Source of the DNA: Pseudochrobactrum kiredjianiae
GTDB taxonomy: Bacteria > Pseudomonadota > Alphaproteobacteria > Rhizobiales > Rhizobiaceae
Assembly: GCF_030362795.1 (NCBI RefSeq)
Contig: NZ_JAUCBM010000005.1
Span: forward strand, 124,001-188,000
Direction: 5' to 3'
Length of the DNA: 64,000 bases
Shown: positions 10,116-18,351 of the stretch, piece after piece
How the letters are laid out: each line of letters starts with the position of its first letter
How positions within the stretch are numbered: position 1 is the stretch's first letter
Notes under the pieces: model-generated
What the model saw: the letters and a program-made list of their open reading frames with translations, nothing else
Database searches by the model: none
What the model was told of the DNA's origin: nothing
Program-made: the position numbers and the translations under genes

Positions 10116-10132
10116 TTTAGAATCTTTCAAAA
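10116..10132 (+). promoter_or_regulatory. Candidate Irr box (iron control element) of the suf locus
   Basis: TTTAGAA-TCT-TTCAAAA matches the published iron-control-element consensus TTTAGAA-N3-TTCTAAA at all but one base. It lies about 110 bases before the first gene of the Fe-S assembly locus. In Brucella, Agrobacterium and Rhizobium, suf genes are iron-regulated by Irr and RirA. That this site is bound is inference. Confidence 0.6.
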
Positions 10133-10240
10133 CTGGAGGGTGTAAAAAACACTCATGCAGCTTAATAGTCTGCTCTGGTTTGAAATTTCAAGATAATTGC
10201 GCGTTTAACGCAAATATGGTGCTTCGCGAAAGAGTCTGCA

Positions 10241-11455
10241 ATGTCAAAGCCGCGTATCTATTTTGATTATAATGCCAGTGCGCCGTTAAGTGAAGCGGCG
10301 CGTGAGGCTGTGATCGCGGCTTTGCAAGTTACAGGTAATCCATCTTCTGTGCATCAGGAAGGTCGAGCGTCGCGAGCCTTGATTGAAGCTGCGCGCCGTG
10401 ATGTGGCTGCGCTTTGTAATGCAAAGCCTGACCATGTATTTTTTACCTCCGGTGCAACCGAGGCTGCAACAACACTGCTGACGCCGGTTTATAAGATGGG
10501 GCGCTCGGAATTGCGCCTGTCGCATCTTTACGTTTCTGCGACCGAGCATCCTTGCATGTTGTCCGGCGGGCGCTTTGCTGCGGAGAATATGACTGTGCTG
10601 CCGGTTGATCCTCAGGGCATTGTTGATTTGCAAGTGCTGGAACAGGCGTTAAAAGCACATGACAAATCCAAAGGTCTGCCGCTGGTTGCAGTGCAATGGG
10701 CGAATAATGAAACCGGTGTGATTCAGCCGGTTGAGAAAATCGGCGCGCTGGTGAAGGCTGCGGGCGGTTTCTTCATTGTTGATGCCGTGCAGGCAGCAGG
10801 GCGTGTCGCGCTTGATATTGCAGCAGTCTCTGCTGATTATCTCATTCTCTCTTCCCACAAAATTGGCGGCCCTAAGGGTGTCGGTGCTGTGGTTGCGATC
10901 TCTGATCTGGTTATGCCGTCTGCGCTGGTGCGTGGTGGCGGGCAGGAGAAGGGACATCGCGCAGGTACTGAAGCACTGCCGCTGATCGCAGGATTTGGTG
11001 CCGCAGCACGTGAGGCCTTAGCGGCACAGCTTGAGGGCAGCAATCTGCCGCGCTGGTCGGATGCAATCCGCACAACAATCGAGGATGGCGTGAGCAAACT
11101 GGCGGAAGATGTTGTGGTGCATGGTGCCGCAACAGAGCGCCTGCCGAATACGAGTTTTATTTCTTTGCCCGGCATGAAGGCTGAAACCATGCAGATCGCT
11201 TTTGATCTGGGCGGTATTGCACTTTCTGCCGGTTCCGCTTGTTCGTCCGGTAAAGTCGGCGCCAGTCATGTGCTGGCCGCGATGGGCTTTGACGATGAAT
11301 GCGGTGCATTGCGTGTGTCGACAGAAAAGTCGGCGACAATGCAAGACGCAGAAGCATTTCTGACGATTTTCGAAAGACTGGTAGCCAGACGGGATCAGAC
11401 ACGCAGTCAGATTCAGGTGCCACTTTTGAGCGAATCGGAAAACAGCGCTGCCTGA
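10241..11455 (+). CDS. Cysteine desulfurase, IscS/NifS type, first gene of suf locus
   Basis: A PLP enzyme that takes sulfur from L-cysteine as a persulfide for Fe-S assembly. The 404-residue protein has the group I layout: YFDYNASAP at the N-terminus, HPCMLSGG around residue 103, and NNETGVIQP (about 155). The Schiff-base lysine is in SSHKIGGPKG (K207), and the persulfide Cys is in SAGSACSSGK (C334). In Rhizobiales this gene is the usual head of the suf operon, annotated sufS2, nifS or iscS. A second desulfurase, sufS, lies 4 kb downstream. A ribosome site AAAGAG precedes ATG 10241. Confidence 0.92.
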   Translation: MSKPRIYFDYNASAPLSEAAREAVIAALQVTGNPSSVHQEGRASRALIEAARRDVAALCNAKPDHVFFTSGATEAATTLLTPVYKMGRSELRLSHLYVSATEHPCMLSGGRFAAENMTVLPVDPQGIVDLQVLEQALKAHDKSKGLPLVAVQWANNETGVIQPVEKIGALVKAAGGFFIVDAVQAAGRVALDIAAVSADYLILSSHKIGGPKGVGAVVAISDLVMPSALVRGGGQEKGHRAGTEALPLIAGFGAAAREALAAQLEGSNLPRWSDAIRTTIEDGVSKLAEDVVVHGAATERLPNTSFISLPGMKAETMQIAFDLGGIALSAGSACSSGKVGASHVLAAMGFDDECGALRVSTEKSATMQDAEAFLTIFERLVARRDQTRSQIQVPLLSESENSAA

Positions 11456-11578
11456 TTGGTTTAGCGCTTCTAAATGGCCATTGATGTCGAGCGCACAGCA
11501 ATGTGATGCAAAACTGGCCGGAGTTCGAAGTCTGAAGCCGTGCCAGTTTTTAACATGGCCAGCAGTCAGACTTTTATA

Positions 11579-11592
11579 GCGCATCAATGCGC
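11579..11592. promoter_or_regulatory. Short palindrome in the sufB leader region
   Basis: GCGCAT-CA-ATGCGC lies 86 bases before sufB, in the 222-base gap after the desulfurase gene. Flanking ATA and CACTATA extend it imperfectly. It could be an operator or a leader hairpin; nothing else in the gap is recognisable. Confidence 0.3.
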
Positions 11593-11677
11593 ACTATATG
11601 TTTATGACAGCAACATGATTGCTGCCATAACGTTTTTAACTGTCGGGCCTTGACCCTGACAAGGATGGAGAACGGCG

Positions 11678-13201
11678 ATGCCTGCAGTGCAGGAAACGAT
11701 CGATCAGGTCGCCACGCTTGACGTGGATCAGTATAAATATGGTTTTGAAACAACCATCGAAATGGATAAGGCTCCTAAGGGGCTGAACGAAGATATTATC
11801 CGTTTCATTTCCGCTAAAAAAGAAGAGCCGGAGTGGATGCTGGAATGGCGTCTTGACGCCTATAAGCGCTGGCTCACTATGGAAGAGCCAAAATGGGCTC
11901 GCGTCGATTATCCGGAAATTGATTTTCAGGATATCCGTTACTATGCGGCTCCTAAAGGTCAGACCGGCCCTAAGTCTCTGGATGAAGTTGATCCGGAACT
12001 GCTGCGTACCTATGAAAAGCTGGGTATTCCTTTGCGTGAGCAGGAAATTCTGGCCGGTGTACGCAAACAGGGTGAGCCGAGCGAGATTGACGGCAATCCG
12101 GCAGATAATGTCTACGCATCAGGCCGCGTGGCCGTTGATGCGGTGTTTGACAGTGTTTCCGTGGTCACCACTTTTAAGGCCGAGCTTGCCAAAGCCGGTG
12201 TGATTTTCTGCTCGATTTCGGAAGCTATTCGTGAGCATCCGGAATTGGTGAAGAAGTATCTGGCAACGGTTGTTCCTGTTTCCGACAATTATTACGCCGC
12301 CTTGAATTGTGCTGTATTTACCGACGGATCATTCGTCTATGTACCAAAGGGCGTTCGCTGCCCGATGGAATTGTCGACCTATTTCCGTATCAACGAAAAA
12401 GATACCGGCCAGTTCGAGCGCACGCTGATTATTGCTGAAGAGGGCGCTTATGTGTCCTATCTCGAAGGCTGTACAGCGCCACAGCGTGATGAAAACCAGC
12501 TCCATGCAGCTGTTGTTGAACTGATTGCGCTGGATGATGCCGAAATCAAATATTCCACCGTTCAGAACTGGTATCCGGGCGATAAGGACGGCAAAGGCGG
12601 TATCTATAACTTCGTGACCAAGCGCGGCGATTGCCGTGGCGACCGCTCGAAGATTTCCTGGACACAGGTCGAAACCGGCTCTGCTGTCACATGGAAATAC
12701 CCGTCCTGCATTCTGCGTGGTGATGATTCCCGCGGTGAGTTCTACTCGATTGCGGTATCCAACGGATATCAGCAGATCGACAGTGGTACCAAGATGATCC
12801 ATCTCGGTAAAAACACATCGAGCCGCATCATTTCCAAGGGTATTTCGGCGGGTAATTCCAACAATACCTATCGCGGTCAGGTAACAGCACATCGTAAAGC
12901 AACCAATGCCCGTAACTTCACCCAGTGTGACAGTTTGCTGATCGGCAATGATTGCGGTGCGCATACTGTGCCTTACATCGAGGCGAAGAACTCCACAGCG
13001 CAGTTCGAGCATGAAGCAACAACCTCGAAGATTTCCGAAGATCAGCTGTTCTATGTGATGCAGCGCGGTATTCCGGAAGAAGAGGCGATTGCTCTGATCG
13101 TGAACGGCTTCGTTAAGGAAGTTATTCAGGAACTGCCGATGGAATTTGCCGTGGAAGCTCAGAAGCTTATCGGTATCTCGCTCGAAGGTTCGGTTGGTTA
13201 A
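11678..13201 (+). CDS. sufB: Fe-S cluster assembly protein SufB
   Basis: SufB is the scaffold subunit of the SufBCD complex, where sulfide and iron are joined in the cytoplasm. The 507-residue length is typical. The long central beta-helix is recognisable from [24 protein letters not shown]-type sequence (about residues 228-250). YLEGCTAP (about 262) follows, then the conserved C-terminal run with [19 protein letters not shown] (about 420). A GGAG sits eight bases before ATG 11678. sufC follows after 89 bases. Confidence 0.97.
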   Translation: MPAVQETIDQVATLDVDQYKYGFETTIEMDKAPKGLNEDIIRFISAKKEEPEWMLEWRLDAYKRWLTMEEPKWARVDYPEIDFQDIRYYAAPKGQTGPKSLDEVDPELLRTYEKLGIPLREQEILAGVRKQGEPSEIDGNPADNVYASGRVAVDAVFDSVSVVTTFKAELAKAGVIFCSISEAIREHPELVKKYLATVVPVSDNYYAALNCAVFTDGSFVYVPKGVRCPMELSTYFRINEKDTGQFERTLIIAEEGAYVSYLEGCTAPQRDENQLHAAVVELIALDDAEIKYSTVQNWYPGDKDGKGGIYNFVTKRGDCRGDRSKISWTQVETGSAVTWKYPSCILRGDDSRGEFYSIAVSNGYQQIDSGTKMIHLGKNTSSRIISKGISAGNSNNTYRGQVTAHRKATNARNFTQCDSLLIGNDCGAHTVPYIEAKNSTAQFEHEATTSKISEDQLFYVMQRGIPEEEAIALIVNGFVKEVIQELPMEFAVEAQKLIGISLEGSVG

Positions 13202-13290
13202 ACAGGGAAGGCGGAGAGAAATTTCGCCCCTTTAATCAGTCTAGGTTGATATTTTTCGGATCGGAAGATTCGTTATAAAAGGTTACACTC

Positions 13291-14046
13291 ATGTTAGAGA
13301 TCATTAATCTGCACGCCAAAATCGCTGACACGGATACAGAGATTATCCGTGGTCTGAACCTTACCGTTAAAGCCGGTGAAGTGGCTGCGATTATGGGCCC
13401 GAACGGTTCGGGTAAATCCACCCTGTCTTACATTCTGGCCGGTCGCTCAGATTACGAAGTAACGTCCGGTGATATTCTGTATAACGGCGAAAGCATTCTG
13501 GAACTGGATCCAGCGGAACGCGCAGCCAAGGGCATCTTCCTTGCGTTCCAGTATCCGCTGGAAATTCCGGGCGTTGCCACAATGGAATTCCTTAAAGTTG
13601 CAATGAATGCACAGCGTAAAGCACGCGGTGAAGAAGAACTGAAAATTCCTGAACTGCTGCGTCGCGTTAAGGAAGCTGCCGGCGGCCTGAACATGGATAT
13701 GGCCATGCTGAAGCGTCCGCTCAATGTTGGCTTCTCCGGCGGTGAAAAGAAGCGTGCAGAAATTCTGCAAATGCAGCTTTTGGAGCCATCACTCTGCGTT
13801 CTCGATGAAACTGACTCCGGTCTCGATATTGATGCGCTCAAAATCGTTTCCGATGGCGTAAATGCTCTGCGTTCGCCTGACCGTGCAGTGATCGTGATCA
13901 CACACTATCAGCGTTTGCTGGAATATATCGTACCGGACAGTGTGCATGTTCTTTACAAAGGACAGGTTATTAAGTCCGGTGATAAGAGCCTTGCATTGCA
14001 TCTGGAAGAAAACGGTTACGCTGAAATCATCGGCGCTGTTGCTTAA
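13291..14046 (+). CDS. sufC: Fe-S cluster assembly ATPase SufC
   Basis: SufC is the ABC-type ATPase that drives conformational change in SufBCD; it is soluble rather than a transporter. The 251-residue protein has Walker A GPNGSGKST (about residues 35-43) and the Q-loop FLAFQYPLEIPG. The signature is NVGFSGGEKKRAEILQM, and Walker B is CVLDETDSGLDIDAL, with E replaced by D-x-T-D-S as is usual in SufC. It lies directly before sufD and is probably translated from the same transcript. Confidence 0.97.
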   Translation: MLEIINLHAKIADTDTEIIRGLNLTVKAGEVAAIMGPNGSGKSTLSYILAGRSDYEVTSGDILYNGESILELDPAERAAKGIFLAFQYPLEIPGVATMEFLKVAMNAQRKARGEEELKIPELLRRVKEAAGGLNMDMAMLKRPLNVGFSGGEKKRAEILQMQLLEPSLCVLDETDSGLDIDALKIVSDGVNALRSPDRAVIVITHYQRLLEYIVPDSVHVLYKGQVIKSGDKSLALHLEENGYAEIIGAVA

Positions 14047-14060
14047 AGAGGGGGATGAAT

Positions 14061-15344
14061 ATGAACGTCATTTCTCAAAATCCGGCTTCAAAAATCAGGA
14101 CACCGGCCGAGAGCGCTTTGCTTGATGCATTCGCTGTTCGCGTTGGTGATCTGCCGGGTGATACAGAAGTTCTGAGCGCCCGTGATAATGCGCTGGAAGC
14201 TTTGAAAATCAATGGTCTGCCTAGCCGTCGTGTTGAAAGCTGGCACTATACAGATATGCGTACCCTGCTGCGCTCGGTTGCGCCGTTTGATGCGAATGTG
14301 ACCCATAAAGCTGTTGCACCGCTGATTGACGGTTCTGCAGTGCTGACTGTTGCCAATGGTATTGCACAGAAATCTGTGCAGATCGAAGGCGTGCGCGTTG
14401 AAGCCATTCGCGATATTCTGGGACAGGGCATCGCTGCCCATACCCTGAAAATCCGTGGTGACGATGATACAATCGGCCAGATCAATGCAGCCTATGCCAG
14501 CGATGGCTGGGGGCTGTCAATTGCGGACGGTACCGAGCTGGAACAGGCTATTGAGTTGCAGAATTTGCAGCCATCAGGCCAGTCCCATGTGCGCTTTCCG
14601 GCCAAGATCGGCTCCAATGTCAAAGCGACAATTATCGAGCGTCAAATCGGTGGTGAAGCCGAGACTTTCGCCACCAGTGTCGGCCATGTGACCATTGCTG
14701 ATAATTCAGAAATTGTCTGGGTTATCGTGCGTGAGCATACGGATCTTTCCACCCAGCTGTCGCAGATCAATGTGACAATCGGTGAGAACTCCAAGCTGAT
14801 CCTGTTCGTGATGAATGCCGGCGGCAAGCTGGTACGTCAGGAAGTCAATGTGGATGTTGAGGGCGAAGGCTCTGATTTCCAGCTGCGCACGCTCAATCTG
14901 CTTGGCGGCGAAACAGTGACTGACGTGACCATGAATGTTGGCCATCTCGTTGAAAACACTACCTCGACAGAGGTCGTGCGCAACGTGGTGACAGACAGGG
15001 CACGCGGTATTTTTCAGGGCATGATCCGCGTCGCGCAGATTGCTCAGAAAACCGACGCGAAAATGGCTTGCAACACATTGCTATTGTCAGATGATGCAGA
15101 ATTCTCGGCTAAACCTGAGCTGGAAATCTTTGCTGATGACGTGGCCTGCGGTCACGGTGCAACTGTGCGTGAGATTGAAAAGGATCACCTTTTCTATCTG
15201 ATGGCGCGCGGTGTGCCTGAAAATGCAGCCCGTGGTCTGCTGGTTAAAGCCTTTATTGCAGAAGTAATCGAAGAGCTGGAAAACGAGGTTCTCGTTGAAA
15301 AGCTTGAAGATATTTTGCAGGGATGGCTCGAAAAGCACGCATAA
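14061..15344 (+). CDS. sufD: Fe-S cluster assembly protein SufD
   Basis: SufD is the SufB paralogue that pairs with it and helps bring iron in. The 427-residue protein has the beta-helix core and the SufB/SufD C-terminal signature CGHGATVREIEKDHLFYLMARG (about residues 355-376; the His is the conserved iron-related ligand). Two ATGs stand six bases apart. GAGGGGG overlaps the first (14055) and is well spaced for the second, so 14061 is preferred. A 22-base inverted repeat follows the stop. Confidence 0.95.
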   Translation: MNVISQNPASKIRTPAESALLDAFAVRVGDLPGDTEVLSARDNALEALKINGLPSRRVESWHYTDMRTLLRSVAPFDANVTHKAVAPLIDGSAVLTVANGIAQKSVQIEGVRVEAIRDILGQGIAAHTLKIRGDDDTIGQINAAYASDGWGLSIADGTELEQAIELQNLQPSGQSHVRFPAKIGSNVKATIIERQIGGEAETFATSVGHVTIADNSEIVWVIVREHTDLSTQLSQINVTIGENSKLILFVMNAGGKLVRQEVNVDVEGEGSDFQLRTLNLLGGETVTDVTMNVGHLVENTTSTEVVRNVVTDRARGIFQGMIRVAQIAQKTDAKMACNTLLLSDDAEFSAKPELEIFADDVACGHGATVREIEKDHLFYLMARGVPENAARGLLVKAFIAEVIEELENEVLVEKLEDILQGWLEKHA

Positions 15345-15356
15345 GCATGCATATAG

Positions 15357-15378
15357 AGAGCGGGAAATTTCCCGCTCT
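15357..15378 (+). terminator. Perfect inverted repeat after sufD, possible attenuator
   Basis: AGAGCGGGAAA with its exact complement gives a strong stem with almost no loop. Only a C/T mix, not a clean T-run, follows. It may reduce rather than stop read-through into sufS. Confidence 0.45.
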
Positions 15379-15421
15379 TCTTCCCTGATATAGAGCACAT
15401 GTTGCCCTTATTGATTTTTGT

Positions 15422-15465
15422 GAGCACCAAGTGCTCTTGCCTGCTTTTTTGAGCACGAAGTGCTC
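15422..15465. promoter_or_regulatory. Twin palindromes GAGCAC-N3-GTGCTC before sufS
   Basis: Two near-identical sites, GAGCACCAAGTGCTC (15422-15436) and GAGCACGAAGTGCTC (15451-15465), have centres 29 bases apart. A half-like GAGCACATG lies at about 15393. The second site overlaps the sufS ribosome-binding region. They look like paired operator sites or a leader structure. Confidence 0.5.
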
Positions 15466-15477
15466 AGGAGTACGATT

Positions 15478-16722
15478 ATGAATCAATTATCGTCTGTACT
15501 GCAAAATTATGATGTTGAAGCAATCCGTCGCGATTTCCCGATCTTGTCGCGTGAAGTCTATGGCAAGCCGCTGATCTATCTCGATAATGGTGCCTCGGCA
15601 CAGAAGCCGCAGGCGGTTATTGATGCGATAACGCATGCTTATTCCAACGAATATGCCAATGTGCATCGCGGTCTACATTTTCTCTCCAATGCCGCAACCG
15701 ATGCCTATGAGCGTTCGCGTGAAAAAGTGCGTGGCTTTCTCAATGCCGGTTCTGTAGACGAGATCATCTTTACCAAATCGGCGACTGAGGCGATTAATAC
15801 GGTTGCCTATGGTTATGGTATGCCAAAAATCGGTGAGGGCGATGAAATCCTGCTCTCTATTCTTGAGCATCATTCCAATATTGTGCCGTGGCATTTCATT
15901 CGTGAGCGTCAGGGTGCCAAGCTGGTTTTCGCGCCGGTGGATGATGAAGGTGTGTTCCACCTTGAAGAATTCGAGAAATGCATCACCCCGAAAACCAAAC
16001 TGATTGCCCTGACCCACATGTCCAATGTGACGGGGACGGTTCTGCCGATTAAAAAGATCGTGGAACTTGCCCATGCGCGCGGTATTCCGGTTCTGGTGGA
16101 TGGTTCGCAGGCTGCTGTGCATATGCCGGTGGATGTGCGTGATCTGGGCTGTGACTGGTATATTATGACCGGCCACAAGCTCTATGGTCCGTCCGGTATC
16201 GGCGTGCTTTATGGCCGTATGGAAATGCTGGAGCAGATGCGCCCGTTTATGGGTGGTGGTGAAATGATTGAAGAAGTGACCGTTGATAATGTCACTTATA
16301 ATCATCCGCCGCATCGCTTTGAAGCCGGAACGCCGCCGATTGTGCAGGCTATTGGATTGGGCGCAGCCCTTGACTATATAGAAAGTGTAGGCCGTGAGGC
16401 GATTTCTGCCCATGAAGCTGATTTGCGTCTCTATGCGCATGAAGCTCTGGCAAAAATTAATTCGCTGCGTATTGTCGGCAATGCACCGGATAAAGGCGCG
16501 ATCATTGCATTTGAAATGCAGGGCATTCATGCCCATGATGTTTCAACTTTGATTGACCGCGCCGGTATTGCAGTGCGGGCAGGCACCCATTGTGCTCAGC
16601 CGCTATTGCAGCGCTTTGGTGTGACATCGACCTGCCGTGCTTCCTTCGGTATGTATAATACCCGTGCGGAAGTGGATGCTCTGGTTGCAGCGCTTGAAAA
16701 AGCAAGACAGTTTTTTGGATGA
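15478..16722 (+). CDS. sufS: Cysteine desulfurase SufS
   Basis: A group II PLP desulfurase that supplies sulfur to SufBCD. The 414-residue protein carries YLDNGASAQKP (about 37), ILEHHSNIVPW (about 130), the PLP lysine in TGHKLYGPSG (K234) and the catalytic Cys in RAGTHCAQP (C372). ATG 15478 has AGGAG eight bases upstream. An earlier GTG (15460) lies inside the twin palindrome region and is unlikely. No sufE is visible nearby, so its sulfur acceptor must be elsewhere. The stop overlaps the next start (ATGA). Confidence 0.97.
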   Translation: MNQLSSVLQNYDVEAIRRDFPILSREVYGKPLIYLDNGASAQKPQAVIDAITHAYSNEYANVHRGLHFLSNAATDAYERSREKVRGFLNAGSVDEIIFTKSATEAINTVAYGYGMPKIGEGDEILLSILEHHSNIVPWHFIRERQGAKLVFAPVDDEGVFHLEEFEKCITPKTKLIALTHMSNVTGTVLPIKKIVELAHARGIPVLVDGSQAAVHMPVDVRDLGCDWYIMTGHKLYGPSGIGVLYGRMEMLEQMRPFMGGGEMIEEVTVDNVTYNHPPHRFEAGTPPIVQAIGLGAALDYIESVGREAISAHEADLRLYAHEALAKINSLRIVGNAPDKGAIIAFEMQGIHAHDVSTLIDRAGIAVRAGTHCAQPLLQRFGVTSTCRASFGMYNTRAEVDALVAALEKARQFFG

Positions 16723-17135
16723 CGAATATGGATACAAAACCGGATGTACCGGCTGCAGAGGCCGTAGCCTCAGATAAAGAAAGCGGCGCTTCAAAAGTGT
16801 TTTCCGCTTCCGCAATTCCGGAAGATGAATTGCTGCGCCTGACGGATGATATCATCAGTGCGCTGAAGACAGTCTATGATCCGGAAATTCCGGCGGATAT
16901 TTATGAACTCGGCCTGATCTATAAAGTGGATATTGAGGATGACCGTACGGTCAAAATTGATATGACGCTGACTGCGCCCGGTTGCCCTGTTGCCGGTGAA
17001 ATGCCGGGTTGGGTAGAAAATGCGGTTAGTACGGTTGAGGGTGTTTCCCATGTGGAAGTATCCATGACTTTTGATCCGCCATGGACGCCGGACCGTATGT
17101 CCGAAGAAGCTCAGGTTGCTGTGGGCTGGTACTGA
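16719..17135 (+). CDS. sufT: SufT-like Fe-S maturation protein (DUF59/MIP18 family)
   Basis: A 138-residue protein with an N-terminal Ala/Ser/Glu-rich extension (1-40) and a MIP18/DUF59 domain (about 41-138). The domain contains ISALKTVYDPEIPADIYELGLIY and TAPGCPVAGEMP, with the family's conserved Cys. Members help mature Fe-S proteins rather than building clusters. The gene overlaps sufS by four bases, so the two are translationally coupled. Confidence 0.92.
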   Translation: MTNMDTKPDVPAAEAVASDKESGASKVFSASAIPEDELLRLTDDIISALKTVYDPEIPADIYELGLIYKVDIEDDRTVKIDMTLTAPGCPVAGEMPGWVENAVSTVEGVSHVEVSMTFDPPWTPDRMSEEAQVAVGWY

Positions 17136-17140
17136 TTTTA

Positions 17141-17167
17141 AACGCTGCGGAAACGCAGCGTTTTTTA
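17141..17167 (+). terminator. Terminator at the end of the suf operon
   Basis: Stem AACGCTGCG/CGCAGCGTT and six T directly after the SufT-like gene. Confidence 0.9.
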
Positions 17168-17171
17168 TTTA

Positions 17172-17271
17172 AAGCATTTCCAGCAAAAGTGGGAACCGGT
17201 TTTGCGTAGGATAATGCGTCACAAAAATGAGCATTTCCAATTCATCTGTTTATTATAATTTGGAAATGCTC
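17172..17271. repeat. Rhizobiales-type intergenic palindrome (AGCATTTCCA ends)
   Basis: It begins AGCATTTCCA, carries AAAAGTGGGAACCGGTTTT inside, and ends with an inverted copy TGGAAATGCT. A second internal stem (GAGCATTTCC at 17229 with its complement at the right end) is visible. Similar AAAAGTG-N-GAACCGGTTTT palindromes are scattered between genes across Rhizobiales. Its right end touches the TGA stop of the Rrf2 gene. Confidence 0.75.
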
Positions 17272-17766
17272 TCAGCGGGCATGTAAGCTGAGATAATCCG
17301 ATACAACCTGCTTGCTGACAGGGCCGATCTGTTGCTCGCCGTCCTGCATGAGATCAGCAACGGTCTGGCTGCGTAAAGCATTGCGCCAGAGTTGCTCTGC
17401 GGCCAGCATACGCGATTTGATGAAACAATCCTGTTTGTAGTGGCAAGGCTCTTTGGGCTTTCCGGGCGTGCGACGGCGGATTTCCCGACAGATGAAAGCT
17501 GGTTCTTTGCCGTCAATCGCTTCCACAATATCGAGCAAGGTAATTTGCTGCGGGGTATGTGCCAGCCGGTAGCCGCCACGCGGCCCCGGAATAGCGATAA
17601 TCACGTCGGCAGCGGTGAGGGCTCGTAGATGCTTGAGTAGATAGCTTTCTGATACGCCGTGCAGCTCTGCCAGATGTTTGCCTGCCAGAACCTTATCCTC
17701 CGGCAGCCCTGACAGCACGAGTGCGCAATGTAATGCCGCCTCAACCCCGTCACTCATTCTGCGCAT
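17272..17766 (-). CDS. Rrf2-family transcriptional regulator
   Basis: A 164-residue winged-helix regulator. The HTH lies around residues 28-68 (KHLAELHGVSESYLLKHLRAL, then the wing GPRGGYRLA). Three Cys in the C-terminal half (C93, C108, C114) could bind an Fe-S cluster, as in IscR, NsrR and RirA, although the spacing C-x14-C-x5-C differs from IscR. It is divergent from an AhpD-like gene, with a perfect 29-bp palindrome between, so it probably represses both. It lies just after the suf operon but need not regulate it. AAGG seven bases upstream supports ATG 17766. Confidence 0.9.
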   Translation of the reverse strand: MRRMSDGVEAALHCALVLSGLPEDKVLAGKHLAELHGVSESYLLKHLRALTAADVIIAIPGPRGGYRLAHTPQQITLLDIVEAIDGKEPAFICREIRRRTPGKPKEPCHYKQDCFIKSRMLAAEQLWRNALRSQTVADLMQDGEQQIGPVSKQVVSDYLSLHAR

Positions 17767-17793
17767 ATCACAACCTTGAGATTTGTTATTTCC

Positions 17794-17822
17794 AAATCAT
17801 CGATATAATATATCGATGATTT
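17794..17822. promoter_or_regulatory. Perfect 29-bp palindrome, likely Rrf2 operator
   Basis: Arms AAATCATCGATATA and TATATCGATGATTT are exact complements around a single central A. The site lies 28 bases from the Rrf2 start and 30 bases from the AhpD-like start, so it overlaps both promoters. Its size and dyad form match operators bound by Rrf2 dimers. Confidence 0.8.
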
Positions 17823-17851
17823 TAAAGCAAATTTTTATTCAGGATAGATCC

Positions 17852-18298
17852 ATGCAGAACAGAATGAACATCGCGAAAATTACACCATCACTTTATCAGT
17901 CAATTCAGGCACTGGATGCAGCAGTTGATGCGTCAGGGCTGGAGCCGCGCTTGCTACATCTTTTGAAAATCCGTTCTTCGCAGATCAACGGTTGTTCCTA
18001 TTGCACAGATATTCATATTCGCGATGCCCGTAAAGACGGCATGGATATGCAGACTTTGTATATGACAAGCGCATGGCGTGAATCGCCGTGCTTTGATGCG
18101 CGTGACCGTGCTGTGCTGGAATGGACTGAACACCTGACACAGATTGCGGAACTCGGCGTGCCGCACGAACTTTATGAGCGCGTGAAAGCACTGTTCTCTG
18201 AGGAAGAAATCGCTAAGCTGATTGTGGCTATCGGCATGATCAATTTGTGGAACCGCATCGGCGTCAGCGCACAGCTTATCCATCCGCGTAAGCCATAA
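17852..18298 (+). CDS. Carboxymuconolactone decarboxylase / AhpD-like protein
   Basis: A 148-residue alpha-helical protein of the AhpD/CMD superfamily. It has the redox motif C48-S-Y-C51-T-D-I-H55 (CxxC-x3-H). In AhpD this motif passes electrons to peroxiredoxin, so a thiol-peroxidase or adaptor role is likely; true decarboxylase activity is unlikely with CxxC present. ATG 17852 is preferred; the frame is open upstream but would cross the operator. Paired divergently with the Rrf2 regulator, suggesting induction by oxidative or nitrosative stress or iron change. Confidence 0.88.
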   Translation: MQNRMNIAKITPSLYQSIQALDAAVDASGLEPRLLHLLKIRSSQINGCSYCTDIHIRDARKDGMDMQTLYMTSAWRESPCFDARDRAVLEWTEHLTQIAELGVPHELYERVKALFSEEEIAKLIVAIGMINLWNRIGVSAQLIHPRKP

Positions 18299-18301
18299 AA
18301 C

Positions 18302-18332
18302 AAAAAGCCTGTCAGTGATGACAGGCTTTTTA
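18302..18332. terminator. Terminator between AhpD-like gene and the Lys-rich protein
   Basis: Stem AAAAAGCCTGTCA with its complement and loop GTGA, A-run and T-run on either side. Confidence 0.92.
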
Positions 18333-18351
18333 TTAGTGCGGAATGCAGGGA

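Noticed and set aside
15673-16536. 287-codon open frame antisense to sufS
   Set aside because: It lies wholly inside a confirmed gene, is His/Arg-rich and matches no family.
17272-17766. Rrf2 gene as RirA or IscR controlling suf
   Set aside because: Cys spacing differs from IscR, its palindrome lies only in its own divergent promoter, and no such site is seen at the suf promoter.
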